A DNA stretch of 64,000 nucleotides from Symsagittifera roscoffensis (Eukaryota; Xenacoelomorpha; Acoela; Convolutidae), in the NCBI RefSeq assembly GCF_963678635.1, contig NC_087066.1:38633755-38697754 (forward strand), in the 5' to 3' direction. The notes beneath the pieces are model-generated. The model made no database searches, was not told the DNA's origin, and worked only from the letters and a program-made list of their open reading frames with translations. Positions 39,788 through 50,062 of this stretch are shown piece after piece. The translations under genes were made by a program, and so were the position numbers. Each line of letters begins with the position of its first letter. The first letter of the stretch is position 1.

Positions 39788-39873
39788 CCCCACACGTTTA
39801 CCACACCCCCAATAAACACTAAACATCATCAACTGGTTAGGTAATTATATAGTATGGGTAAACGTGTGTGGGG
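39788..39873. repeat. Inverted repeat around GGTAAACGTGT
   Basis: CCCCACACGTTTACC (39788-39802) faces GGTAAACGTGTGTGGGG (39857-39873) over a 54-base spacer; an echo GTACGCGTGTGGGG follows at about 39900. Could form a hairpin or mark the end of an unrecognised transposon. Confidence 0.55.
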
Positions 39874-39924
39874 GGCGGGGACCTGAGGGGAGATAGGGGT
39901 ACGCGTGTGGGGTAACGTGGAGAA

Positions 39925-40145
39925 GCGGGATTTTCAAAAAAATCTAAAATTTAGTCGATTTTTTTTCAGGTCGGCCAAGTTGATTTTCTGAGCGCCCCTC
40001 AACACAAAAAATAATGTATTTCGACCAAATTTTTAGTGCTGCAGGCAAATTTCTTGAAAAAAACTGGTCGTAAAACAAATTTTGGGTTTTTTTGAAAAAT
40101 ACTACATATTGGCCTCTTCAAAATATTACATATGTGCCGCCCCTG
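39925..40145. mobile_element. hAT-like MITE, diverged partial copy
   Basis: Minus orientation words (GGTCGGCCAAGTTGATTTTCTGAGCGC) precede an end TGTGCCGCCCCTG. Shorter and more diverged than other copies. Confidence 0.5.
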
Positions 40146-41860
40146 GATGAACGTGTTCAATCGAGTTTTGCAAACATTGCAAAAAGTAGAGTGATTATTT
40201 ACAAGATTTAATCAAATTACATGGATTTTATGAACAAAAATTAATCCATTATATTGAAAACAAAAATGGATTATCATCGACTATAATGAATTTCAATGGA
40301 TTTTTTATTTTCAAAAATAATCAATTAAAATGGATAAAAATTGAATACGTTGTCTTAATTTGCCATGATAATCGATTATATAGACAAACCATTATAATCG
40401 GTTTTTATCTATGAAATTTTGGTGCGAGTAGCTGTTTAAGCTCAACAACTGCCACCTGCGCTTTATCTTTTCAGGATTGCTTGCTTAAATTCTTGAACGA
40501 ATAACAAAAAGTAGAAAGTGATTTATTGTTCCGACTTCCGATATATACGTTCTGGCTGGATTTTTAAAAAGCTTTGTCCTTCGAAGGATCGCTCTCTTGC
40601 TCTGCATGAAGCCAGCTGATTGTTCTCAATAGTATAGTAACCCGCCATAAGTATGCCTCAAACTGCTTGTTTTATTATCCCGCGCTACAAAATGGTTCCA
40701 AATTGAGTTGAGGCAGCTAATTGGTTTTACTAACTCCACGAGACCAAGTAAGTCGGAACATTCAGGGCTTCGCCTGATACGAGCAGTCTTGTTTGTCATA
40801 GAACGAGTTTGATTTCTCTTAGTTAGCTCATGGCTTTTTGATTTTTCTTTTCAAAATAATTGTTGGCACCCTTAGTAGTCTTGAATATTGTTTTGGTTTT
40901 AGTTAGTCCATATGCTTTCCAAAATGAGCCAAAGCGGTCAACTAAATTGAATTAAAACCGCTTTTCAATATAAAAATTGAAACGCCGGAATTATGAAGCT
41001 CAACTTTCAGTTTTCAAAACCAATATAAATTTCCAGAACTCCCATCGGAATAACCAATTTTATGTTTGCCTTTTCAAGTTGGGTTAGATGTCTCTGATCT
41101 ACTCAACAATCTCTCCCTCCCTATGGTAATTACTAAAGAATCTCCACCCCTATAAAAAAAGACAGCAAGTTAGCACTATAGCTTTATTTTGAGAATTCGA
41201 ATTTAGCTGCATTCTGATTGGTTGAAAACTTGACCGTTTTGATCTATTTAACAGTATCCCCCCTTCAATTAGATCCGATATCTCGAAAAAAACTTAGTTT
41301 TTTTCAGAATCTAGAAAAGTGCTCAAAGTGGTGTTAGTTATTCTGTGAAACTCGAAAATAAAAAACAGAATTTTGTTTTTGATTGCATTTGGAACTCATA
41401 GGCTGGTTCAAAAAGTCTGTTCGATATGATATTTTTGCAGTGGATTTTATTTGTTTTTTTTTAGCTTTTCGAATTTATTAGCTATCGTTTTATAAATTCG
41501 GAACATGAACGCAATTTCTCATACTAATAAACGAGGATTTTTGCTCAAAATAAGGTAGTAAGTTCATGCTATTCGAAGTAATTTATTTTCCATTAGGTTG
41601 AATTTTTTTCTCCCAATAGATAAAACTTTCGATTTCTGATATCTGCATCATAAGCTTCATAACTTTGATTACTCATTTATCACGGATTTTTTTCTAAGAA
41701 TTGTCGATATAGTCTGAAAACGTATCTATGAAGGCAGTCTCGAGTTTTCTATCCAACAACTGCATCAAAATTACTGAATACGGAGCACCCCTTAGGGCGT
41801 TTATTGCAAAATTTTGCATTTTTTTTACTCGCAGCATTTTTTTGGTGTCACTAACACATT
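40146..41860. other. No gene recognised; fragments of family B
   Basis: Near 40750 lies GTCGGAACATTCAGGGCTTCGCC-TGATACGAGCAGTC, the end module of repeat family B, in isolation. Near 40525 is ATTGTTCCGACTTCCGATA, its start module. The rest is unassigned. Confidence 0.45.
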
Positions 41861-42088
41861 CAGGGGTGGATTAAGGTGGGGGGGACGCCTTTTTCAGGGA
41901 TTCGATCCCCTGCCGACCCTTTTTTAAGAAATCCATTTTTGGCTGATTGGCCCTAGAGTTTTCCAAAAATACGGTCTGCTAGTGTTCTGGGAGCGCTCGG
42001 AAAAGGTAAAAAAGGTCGACAAAGTTTTCAATTTTTTTTTTGAAAATCTCCGCACCCCACTCAAGAAAATCCTAGATCCAACCTCCTG
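41861..42088 (+). mobile_element. hAT-like MITE with perfect 8-bp target duplication
   Basis: 228-bp copy from CAGGGGTGGATTAAGG to CCTAGATCCAACCTCCTG. AACACATT occurs immediately before (41853-41860) and after (42089-42096), a perfect 8-bp duplication, the length made by hAT transposases. This fixes the family ends. Interior shortened relative to the 420-440-bp copies. Confidence 0.85.
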
Positions 42089-42253
42089 AACACATTACAT
42101 TTATCTAACAGCTCAACTGGGATATAGTTGATATAGTCTGACTAAGCTATACGTATAGTATTAGACGTATAGTAATGGCTTTAACTTAATCACTTATTTC
42201 TGGCTTAAACGTATTTATATTAAAACTTCAATTCTTATACTTATTCATACACT

Positions 42254-42586
42254 TTAAATTCTTCTTTTGCCGCCATTGCCCCAGTAGCCGTGACTCAGTC
42301 GCCCCCTCTTGCCCTCCTCCTCCATAGGTGCCTCCTCCCCCTCCGAATACCCTCTCTTATGCCATCCCCAAGTGACACGCCCCACTCCCAGCCTACTCCT
42401 CTTATCGTAAGGTTCCAATCCCTCTTCACTGGACTCGGCTGGTCTGGTTGAAAGAGTTGCAATTAGAAGCATCACTGAAAACAGTCGTTTGGTTGGAATT
42501 TTACAACTTGAAAAGTGAAAACAGTCGTTTGGTTGAAACTGTACAATTTTATTTTTCCGCCGAAGAATAGTTTCGAAGGTTTTCAA
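42254..42586 (-). CDS. Neuropeptide/prohormone-like precursor exon
   Basis: The last 60 or so codons (about 42254-42450) are far more GC-rich than their surroundings and read as a peptide precursor. A hydrophobic run KRLFSVMLLIATLSTRPA could be the signal peptide. Dibasic KR sites follow at regular distances: EPYD-KR, then SRLGVGRVTWGWH-KR, then GYSEGEEAPMEEEG-KR, then GRLSHGYWGNGG-KR and RI-stop. Two sites carry glycine before KR, as needed for C-terminal amidation. The first 35-40 residues of the open frame look non-coding and overlap a short duplication (GAAAACAGTCGTTTGGTTG twice, about 42476-42534), so an acceptor such as TTTTCAAG or TGTTTTCAG probably begins the true exon. I do not recognise the peptide family; a secreted basic protein is the alternative. 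Confidence 0.55.
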   Translation of the reverse strand: MKTFETILRRKNKIVQFQPNDCFHFSSCKIPTKRLFSVMLLIATLSTRPAESSEEGLEPYDKRSRLGVGRVTWGWHKRGYSEGEEAPMEEEGKRGRLSHGYWGNGGKRRI

Positions 42587-42599
42587 ATTATGTTTTTTT

Positions 42600-43520
42600 T
42601 TCTTCAGAGAAACTTCAAACTTTTGATTTTCTAACTATTTTGACCGGATTTTTTTTGTGAATTATCTGAAGAGTCTTTGCCTTGAGCTCAAATTAAAAAA
42701 ATATAAGTTTTAACCGTCACCCTTTTTTGAAGAGTAACGGGAGTTTGAAAGTTGCCAATTTGGGTCATGTGGGATAGTTATCGCAAAATAGAAGTTATGC
42801 CATTACAATGTCAGCCGCAAACTAAATTGCTCCAAACTTACTTGAGGCAAGCATTTTTTAATAAGCTACCAGACTCGAACTATATCAGTTTGTAATTTTC
42901 CAATATTTTTTTTTCATTTACTTGAGCTGAAATTTGAAAAATATTTCATATGTGATCCTTTTTCATAAAATATGATATGATGGTTTAAAATTTGCCAAAT
43001 TGTATAGTTGTTCCGACTTTCGAAGAAAACGGGATATTTATGCTAGGTGTAGTTTTTTTAATCAGTCAGTTTTCAGCGATGAAAATATATATAATAAGTT
43101 TTATTTTTACAAAAAGAATCATTTTAAAAACCATAGAAGATATCGACTTCTTGGAATCAATTTTAAAAAGACACTTTACCTCTAAATACTTTTTGCAAAA
43201 TTTTCGGAGTTTGAAAATTGCCAATTTGACCATGCTGTGGACTGATTTATGCGAACTTTGTAGATTTTACTTATAATCCTGAAAGAGTAAATTTTTATGC
43301 GTGTCGAATTATCCAGCAAAATTTTTCCAAATTCAACCGAGACAGGCCAATCAGTCGCAATAATTTCGTACGACTCACCTTTTCATAATTGATTTTTGAT
43401 ATTGTAAACAATTTTTAGTTTTTCACAATTTTATTTTCCCAAAAACTATTTGATATGGGTTAAGGGGGCAGTGGGAGCATTCAAAGCTTTGCGCTGATAT
43501 ACGAGCAGTTTGTTTGAAAA
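42600..43520 (+). repeat. Interspersed repeat family B, two diverged copies
   Basis: Segments at about 42600-42970 and 43008-43520 share CTTGAGCTCAAATT, AACGGGAGTTTGAAAGTTGCCAATTTGG, TTGTTCCGACTTTCG and a tail GCATTCAAAGCTTTGCGCTGATATACGAGCAG. They match the order of the better copy at 60339-60875. Confidence 0.6.
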
Positions 43521-45384
43521 GCAACACACGACTTGCTATTTACTCTAGAGTGGAAGACTAAATTACACAAGAACAGAACAAAAAAAATTTAAAAATATAT
43601 TTTGAAAATCTACCCAAGGAATCCGACATCCATCACTGAAAGCAACAAAAATACTTGAGACATCTTCGCGTTATTCTTAGCCAATAAATAAGTTTTCAGT
43701 TGTGGCAAACAATTTGATCATGAGCAGTACTTTTTTCCAAAACTTCTTTTGATTTTTTCATAGTCTCTGAATTTTTTGTCGCAATTTTAATTTTAATCAT
43801 TAATCAATTTTTTTGAATTCAAGCAGAAGTAAAATAATTCTTAGTTATTCCTTTTATTTGTTATGGTAAATAACTTGAAAGGATTTGCATTGCCATGCTC
43901 TCTTAAATAACAGCTTTTTTTATTAATATGACAAGTGCTAATTGAACATGCACTGGATTTTTTTTATTCCAATTTTGTTCGTCATCTAACATGTTCTTAC
44001 CTATAAATTGGGATTCTATTATGAACAACCTCAAATCGTTTGCCCGTGTTAAGATCATTTACTCACTAGGAAAAGGACAAACATACGAGCTGTACAGCTT
44101 ATCAAGGCGAACTGCTATTGTAACCTTGATTAAGATCTACATGCAGTTTTTTTGGTTCCTTTTCTTGGCTGGTTGCCTCACCCTCAAGGAACGAGTACGG
44201 ATTATTGTGTGCCTCGATTATCCGACGTTTCGATTGAGAGGTCGAGACGTCACCACTTCACTACCGCTTCCCTAAACGGTTTTGCCCTGATACGAGTAAT
44301 TTTCTCGTATTTCACTTCTGTATTATTTAATGTCAAATCGTTAGCCAAAGCTCTTTCGTTCATTGATACATAGCAAAATTACATAACCTAAACTTTCCCA
44401 CCTTGACCTGACAACTGCATCTTCACGCATTGCAAGACGTAAACAAAGTGTCAACAAATCAAATGAACCTGAAATTTTTTTTTCTACAATTAGGAAGCTC
44501 GAAGGTCAGCAGTATGATAGTAAATTGGTATCTATTTATACTTGGTTGTTTGTATTGTAGATTGTAGATAGTATTGTAGATATTCGAATCAAAACAAGCT
44601 TTTTTAAGGTTTATCTGATAACTATCAAACTCGAATAGGTTGTATTACTCTCTTAGTTGAGGCAAATGCAAAACCCCCCTGCAATGCAAATCTAAATTAC
44701 CTGTGTAAAAATATCTTTATATTGTTCCTAGAAAAAAGGATGAATGGTATCAAACTTCAGTACCATAGTTCTCCAAGTAATGCAAAAAATTTTTTAAAAA
44801 TATTGTTTATCCGTTTTCCTTCAAACTAAAGTGAAGGGCTCCAAATTGAACTAATTTCTCCCTCTTTTTAAAAACAACAATCACATCGAGGGCACAAACA
44901 CATTATCTGCGATTCTAAACACATTGTTTAGTATTGCTCATTTTCTTCCAATACTTGGAATAATTTACAACTCTTCTGCTAAATCAGAATAAATGAGATA
45001 AAATTTTTTTAAAAAAATATTGAAAAAGCAAAACCAAACAAGTAGCGCAGAATGTTCGCTTACCAAACAAGTAGCGCTTAAAAAAGTACAATTTTTTTTT
45101 CAAACTGCTGTCGTTTTTTCTGCATGTTGTGATAAAAAAGATCTGAACAAAAAATTAGATTAGACATATCTGAGAGTCATAGTAAAATAGGACCATTGGA
45201 CAACATTTTTTAAAAAGAAAAATGACAAGAAAAACAAAAAAGAAAAAATTTAAAAATTTCGAAAATGTTTTTCAATTTTTTTTTGCAAAATTTTAAAAAT
45301 TTTTAAAGTTTTTTATTCAAAAACTGCGCTTAGAAACTCCAGAAATTACCTTTACTCGACAAAAAGCGAAAAAAAAAACAAAGC
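43521..45384. other. No gene recognised; one family C fragment
   Basis: At about 44080-44280 a family C segment is present (GAGCTGTACAGCTTATC, CATGCAGTTTTTTTGG, GGCTGGTTGCCTCACCCTCAAGGAACGAG) ending in TCGATTGAGAGGTCGAGACG. Otherwise AT-rich and unassigned. Confidence 0.45.
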
Positions 45385-45654
45385 CGAATACAAAGTTCCT
45401 ACTATTTTGAAATATCCTTTTTTGGCTGGCTGACCCTAAAATTTTTTTAAGGCGCCCAAGGCGACAAAATACACTAATTTTGAGGGGCGAGTGCGTACCA
45501 AAAAAAAACGAAATTTTTGAAAAGAATTTTCCAAAAAGTGCCTCAAACGCATTTTTTTAAAAAATTTAGCAAAGTATTTTTAGTGCTTTGGCAGAGCTCG
45601 GAATTTTTTTTGAAATCCGCCCCCCCCTCGAAAAGGATCCTACATTCGCCCCTG
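45385..45654 (+). mobile_element. hAT-like MITE, partial copy
   Basis: Contains TTTGAAATATCCTTTTTTGGCTGGCTGACCC, GCGCCCAAGGCG, GGCAGAGCTCGG and ends CCTACATTCGCCCCTG. Left end lost. Confidence 0.6.
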
Positions 45655-46477
45655 CCTTTAGGGGAAAGTTTTGGAAATTTAGGTCTTTCAACGGGTCATT
45701 AGAATAGTTTTTAAGGGTCATTTTGTCAAGAAAAATAATAAGGAACAAATTCAGATGACAATTGCAAAAGTTCGCATCGGAATTAAAGAGATTGATGAGG
45801 GAGAATTGAACCGACTCCCTCAAACCCTTGTCTTATCCCCGTATTACCCTGCCCTGTGATTAAAAAAATCAATTTTCAACCTCAGCAATTTATTATAAAA
45901 TTTCTACGATTTTTGACAAAACTGATTTTGAAAAACGCGTTAATTTCGAAAAATAAATAAGTTAAAAAAATGAAATGTAAGTTATCAAATGCCTTTCCAA
46001 AAATTTCTCATTGAATCAACTTTTTTCCATGCAATGACAAAAACATTGAACTCCGAGAAAACTGAGCCCGATATTTCTTTCTACCGTTAGCGAGCTTTTT
46101 CGACGCCAAGAAGATCTCTGCAACATTAAACAAAGCAGCTGCCGTCATTAGATCTCTTAAACGTATTAATAAATCTTAAACTGAAAATTTAATTTTGAAT
46201 TGTAAACAGTCGCAGAGAACAGCAAAAAAAACGCGAAAAAACTGAATATGGTAAATTTGTGAAAAAAATTTAACTCTAACAATTCACCGTAAATTGGATA
46301 AAATCGGTTCTAGGATTTTCTCGAGAAGAGGTACGGATTTTCAACAAGTTTTTTACGCTTGCGATTAGCAAGCATTATTAAACTGGAATATAGACTTTTT
46401 TCGGGTTAGCAATTTCTTTAACAGAATCACTTGAATAAATTGGTATCTTGGTTCATGATGAATTCATATTTTTAAGC
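45655..46477. other. No gene recognised
   Basis: AT-rich sequence; nothing supported. Confidence 0.4.
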
Positions 46478-46562
46478 ATCTCCGGCTCACTTAGTCTGGA
46501 GGTAACCAATACGCCTGGGAAGCCAAAGGTCCTGGGTTCGAATATGACCGGACCTGTTTTTT
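46478..46562 (+). ncRNA. tRNA-like sequence with pol III boxes (pseudogene or SINE head)
   Basis: TAGTCTGGAGG resembles a tRNA A box and GGTTCGAAT, about 35 bases later, a B box. TCCGG before and CCGGA after could pair as part of an acceptor stem, and a run of T (46556-46566) follows as a pol III terminator. The T stem does not pair well, so it is not a good functional tRNA; a tRNA-derived repeat or pseudogene fits better. Confidence 0.4.
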
Positions 46563-46729
46563 TTTTGCAAACGGGAAATAGTCCGTTTCAAAAAAAAGTG
46601 TCGGTTCAAATGCTGTATTGTAGATTTTTTTCTTAAAATTTACATTATAGTTGCTTTTAGTGTTCTGATTAACCTCCGCTGTTTGTAACTTTACTAAAAT
46701 TCACTTCGTATACATACATATTTTTTTTC

Positions 46730-47310
46730 GTTTAAAAACTTTATTCTGCGCACATGATTTTGGCGTATTTTTTATTGGCGTAGTGACCTACTTCGAGTCA
46801 TTTCATCGGAAAAATACTTTGTTTACTCGCCTCTGCATTGCTCAAAATGCTAAATTTCTTAGTATAAATATAGTTAATTTTTTCATGATAGTAATTTTTT
46901 CCGGCTTTTCTATTTTTTCTTTTTCTTTGGCTTTATAGGTTGCCGCGTGAATTGTTTCGGCTTATTGGCCTCATATTGCGTCTTCCGACAGGCGAAAAAA
47001 GTTATGTGTGTGCGTGTCTGTGTTTTGAGGTTGAGGGAACTTAACATCTTCTTAGTCTTAACGTTTTCTTTATTTTTTAAGCTTTTTATTTTCTTTTTTT
47101 TTGGGCTTAATAGGTTTCGGCTTGTTCTATATTGGCGTAGTGTCCTCATATTGTTTCTTTTGACGAGTAAATGAAGTGTTTTGAGGTTGAGTTGGACGTA
47201 TTAACTTTCCAGATGTCTGAAGTCTTGTTTATTTTTTTTGGCTTAAGGGTTTCTGAAAATGTATTGTTGGCTTTGTCACCGCGGGGTACATTATCTTCCG
47301 ATGCTTATTA
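46730..47310. repeat. Diverged tandem repeats, unit about 150 bp
   Basis: Recurring order TTTTTTGGCTTAATAGGTT-GGC, ATTGGCGTAGTG-CCTCATATTG, CTTTTGACGAG, GTTTTGAGGTTGAGTTG, near 46745, 46920, 47090 and 47220. Units differ by many substitutions. Confidence 0.5.
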
Positions 47311-47454
47311 CACATTCTTTTGCCTTGTCATGTTTTTGTTTCAAAACTAGCCTTATTCTTTTCATTGGATCTAATTTTTTTGACCTTTTCGATTTTTTTT
47401 TGTTTTTTTTTGTTTTGTATCGCAAGTGATGCGAAGCTCAGCTTCGCCTCTGAT

Positions 47455-47790
47455 GTTTTTAGGTGTCGACCAAAATGATTTTTGAAGCGCTCTGAGAACA
47501 CTATAATGACCAAGTTTGACCAAATTTTTTGCGCCACTGGCAAATTTTTGAAAAAAAACAGGTCAAAAATGCCGTTTGTGGACACATTTTGGAACATTTT
47601 GACCAAAAAGTGGCATTTTTTGGCGCGCGCTCCTTTTCAATGTTAGTATATATTGGCGCCAAAGGCGCTTTCAGGAAAATTTGAATTGGGATTTCTTCAT
47701 GGATTTCGAAAACGGATTTCATAAAATAATAAGAGGACCCTTTGGTTGGTGAAGGGATGGAATCCCTGAGGGAGGGGGCGTCCGCCCCTG
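47455..47790 (-). mobile_element. hAT-like MITE, minus orientation
   Basis: Reads GTCGACCAAAATGATTTTTG, GCGCTCTGAGAAC, TTGCGCCACTGG, GGCGCGCGCTCC, GGCGCCAAAGGCGC, then GGAATCCCTGAGGGAGGGGGCGTCCGCCCCTG, the TIR end. Confidence 0.7.
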
Positions 47791-48059
47791 ATTGCGCCGC
47801 AACTTAGTGTTTGTCCTCATACAGATTGATTCACTATTTTGCTAACACTTGTTATATCAGATAAATCAGAAAAAAAAATTCCGTAAAAACAGCATTTGAT
47901 TGATTTCTGCCAGAATCCGATCATATACTAAGCTATATTTATCACGATACTAGCTAATTTAGGGGCCAGGAATGAAGTCGAAAACCCTAAGCCATATTTG
48001 GTACTATTTTATGGCATCCAAATATGCCGATGATTCTAAAATTTTTCTGAAGGGTCAAT

Positions 48060-48476
48060 CAGTAGCGTGCCCGCGGGGGGGGGGGGGGGGTGGTGGGGGG
48101 GGGGGGTGTGGCAACCGCCCTTTTCCTCAATTCTGGTTGCTAAATTTTTCCAAAGGGTCTAATTTTGGTATAACCTTATGACATCCATTTTTCGTTGCCA
48201 ATATGACTAATTTTGAGGGTGGACGGTGCGTCAAAAAAATGCAATTTTTTGGTTAAAAATTTCCAAAAAATGCCTGAAAACGCCTTTTTTGGCCTGTTTT
48301 TTTTTTAATTTGCCCGTGCGGCGCAGAATTTTTTAGGGTCCAAAATAGGGTCCTTATACTAATAAGGGAGAGCTCGGACTATCAAATTGGTCAACCTAAA
48401 AATGGTCGGCAAAACTTTCAAAATTTTTGAAAAACCGCCCCCTCCCACCCTAGAAAAATTTCTGTGCACGCCACTG
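48060..48476 (+). mobile_element. hAT-like MITE, CAGTGGCGTGC subfamily
   Basis: 417 bp from CAGTAGCGTGCCCGCGGGG to CTGTGCACGCCACTG (reverse complement CAGTGGCGTGCACAG). Flanks GGGTCAAT (48052-48059) and CCGTCAAT (48477-48484) agree in six of eight bases. Contains G runs of 16 (48075-48090) and 12 (48095-48106). Confidence 0.75.
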
Positions 48477-49095
48477 CCGTCAATATATACTAAAATTGAA
48501 GGGGAGCTCCAATTTGTGAACACAATTCGTCAAACAATGCCTTTTTTCGCTTCTTTTTCCAAAGACTGCGTGTGTTTCAAAAAGTATCAGAAAAGGGTCT
48601 TTCTAGTGTTTTGGATCATTTAGTCAAGAAAGGTCAACAAGATATTCAGATAATTTTTGAAAATGTACTCCTCTATTCTCGACAGTTCTAGATACGCAGT
48701 CTGATACGATATTTTATGCTAAAATTTAGTGTCAGAATAATACAATTTTCTATTTGGAAAACTAGATTACCTGCAGACACGTAGAAAAGTTTATCCATTT
48801 TTGTAACTAGGAATGAAGAATTGGCAAACTAAGAACTTTTTAAGCAGAAAAAAATAACAATGACTGAAATTTTAGTGAAAGATATTCTAGGTTCTGCTTG
48901 ATTACTAAAATAATTTTCTGAATGAATTTACAACATTCTATGAAATGCTATAGCTGAATTTACTTCAAAATCATTGGTTGAAAAGTACGAGCCACAATTT
49001 GACTGTAAATACCCTCTGAAATAGAAGGTTTTTTTCAGAAATTGCTCGGCATAATCTACAATTTTGCCGTCTTTTATTGCCAAATGTTGATTTTT

Positions 49096-49327
49096 CAGGG
49101 GGGGGGGGGGGGTGTTATGCGCGCCGAAAAAAAACGCTATTTTTTGGCCTGTTTTTTCAAAATTTTGTCTGCGGCGTAGGAAAATTTGGCCAAACCAGGG
49201 TCTTTTTAGTACTCTGGGAGAGCTCGGAAAATCAATTTGGTCGACCTAAAAAAAAGGTCGACAAAATTTTCAAAATTTTTTGAAAATCCACCCCTCCCCC
49301 CTCGAAAAAATCCAAGATCAACCCCTG
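49096..49327 (+). mobile_element. hAT-like MITE, shortened copy
   Basis: Starts CAGGGG with 15 G (49098-49112), then GCGCGCCGAAAAAAA, CTGCGGCGTAGG, GGGAGAGCTCGG, GGTCGACC and ends AAGATCAACCCCTG. The flanks do not form a duplication. Confidence 0.65.
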
Positions 49328-50062
49328 GTTATAAAATAGAAATGATCCTACAGAATTTCTTCTGAATATATTTTTTAGAAAACGGAATATCAAAAACTAG
49401 TGAACACTAAATCTTGTCCATTAAATAATGAGTTACATCTAAGCCGACCCTCGTCCGCTCCCCATTAAGGAGCCCGCTAGTAGATTTATCAATCAGCTAA
49501 TCGTCAAGTTAGACTTCTGCAGGGGAGGGGGGGAGGTAGGGTTCATTTCAAGGCCATGAAAGAGGGGGTATTCTAACGGAAACCAAATGAATTTTTTTTA
49601 ACCTTAAAGTTTACGCAAAACTTTACAAATTCTACCATCAATGCAATCAATTCAATATGACAAGGTCTCTTCGTTATTGATAAACCGTGTTCAAAGATAT
49701 CAACCCAGTAGCGAATGTAAATTACACCTAAATGTCAAACAACCGGAATCAAAAGGTCAATTAACGGTTGCCAAATGGTACCAAACAGTTGATATAACCG
49801 AAATAGGTTCCACTAGATAAAGATTATAAAGCGAGCGTCACATCTTTTCGATTAGAAGCAATGGCAATATTTGTACTGCTAATGCGGGTACCATCTTAAA
49901 TTGTGTCAAGTTGCTTTATTTGCATAAAAACGCTCAAAACTTGAAGAAAATTTTTTTTCTGTTAGTAAAATATAAGAAATCGACTTTTAAGTTACTTTCA
50001 ATTAATATTCTTCAGCCTGCTGCTTCTGCTAACTGTACTTTCATCGCTTTTTATAGAACGAA
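49328..50062. other. Upstream region of the OXNAD-TPMT gene
   Basis: No gene. A TATA-like ATTATAAAG at about 49824 lies some 240 bases before the ATG; its use as a promoter is a guess. Confidence 0.35.

Larger units (their letters stand above)
39140..40440. repeat. AT-rich diverged repeats with GATTATAATCGATT core
   Basis: Segments with AAAATTGATTATAATCGATTA, the phrase GTGCGGGTAGTAGCTTG or GGTGCGAGTAGCTG, and TTTTATTGTCAGTCTCCATAAA recur near 39120, 39216, 39302, 39590 and 40250-40430. At 39216-39387 an 86-bp unit occurs twice without change. Confidence 0.6.

Noticed and set aside
49077..49283. Short plus-strand frames across the G-rich MITE copies (also near 47972 and 52550)
   Set aside because: They follow repeat sequence, share no protein family, and recur wherever a MITE copy happens to be open.
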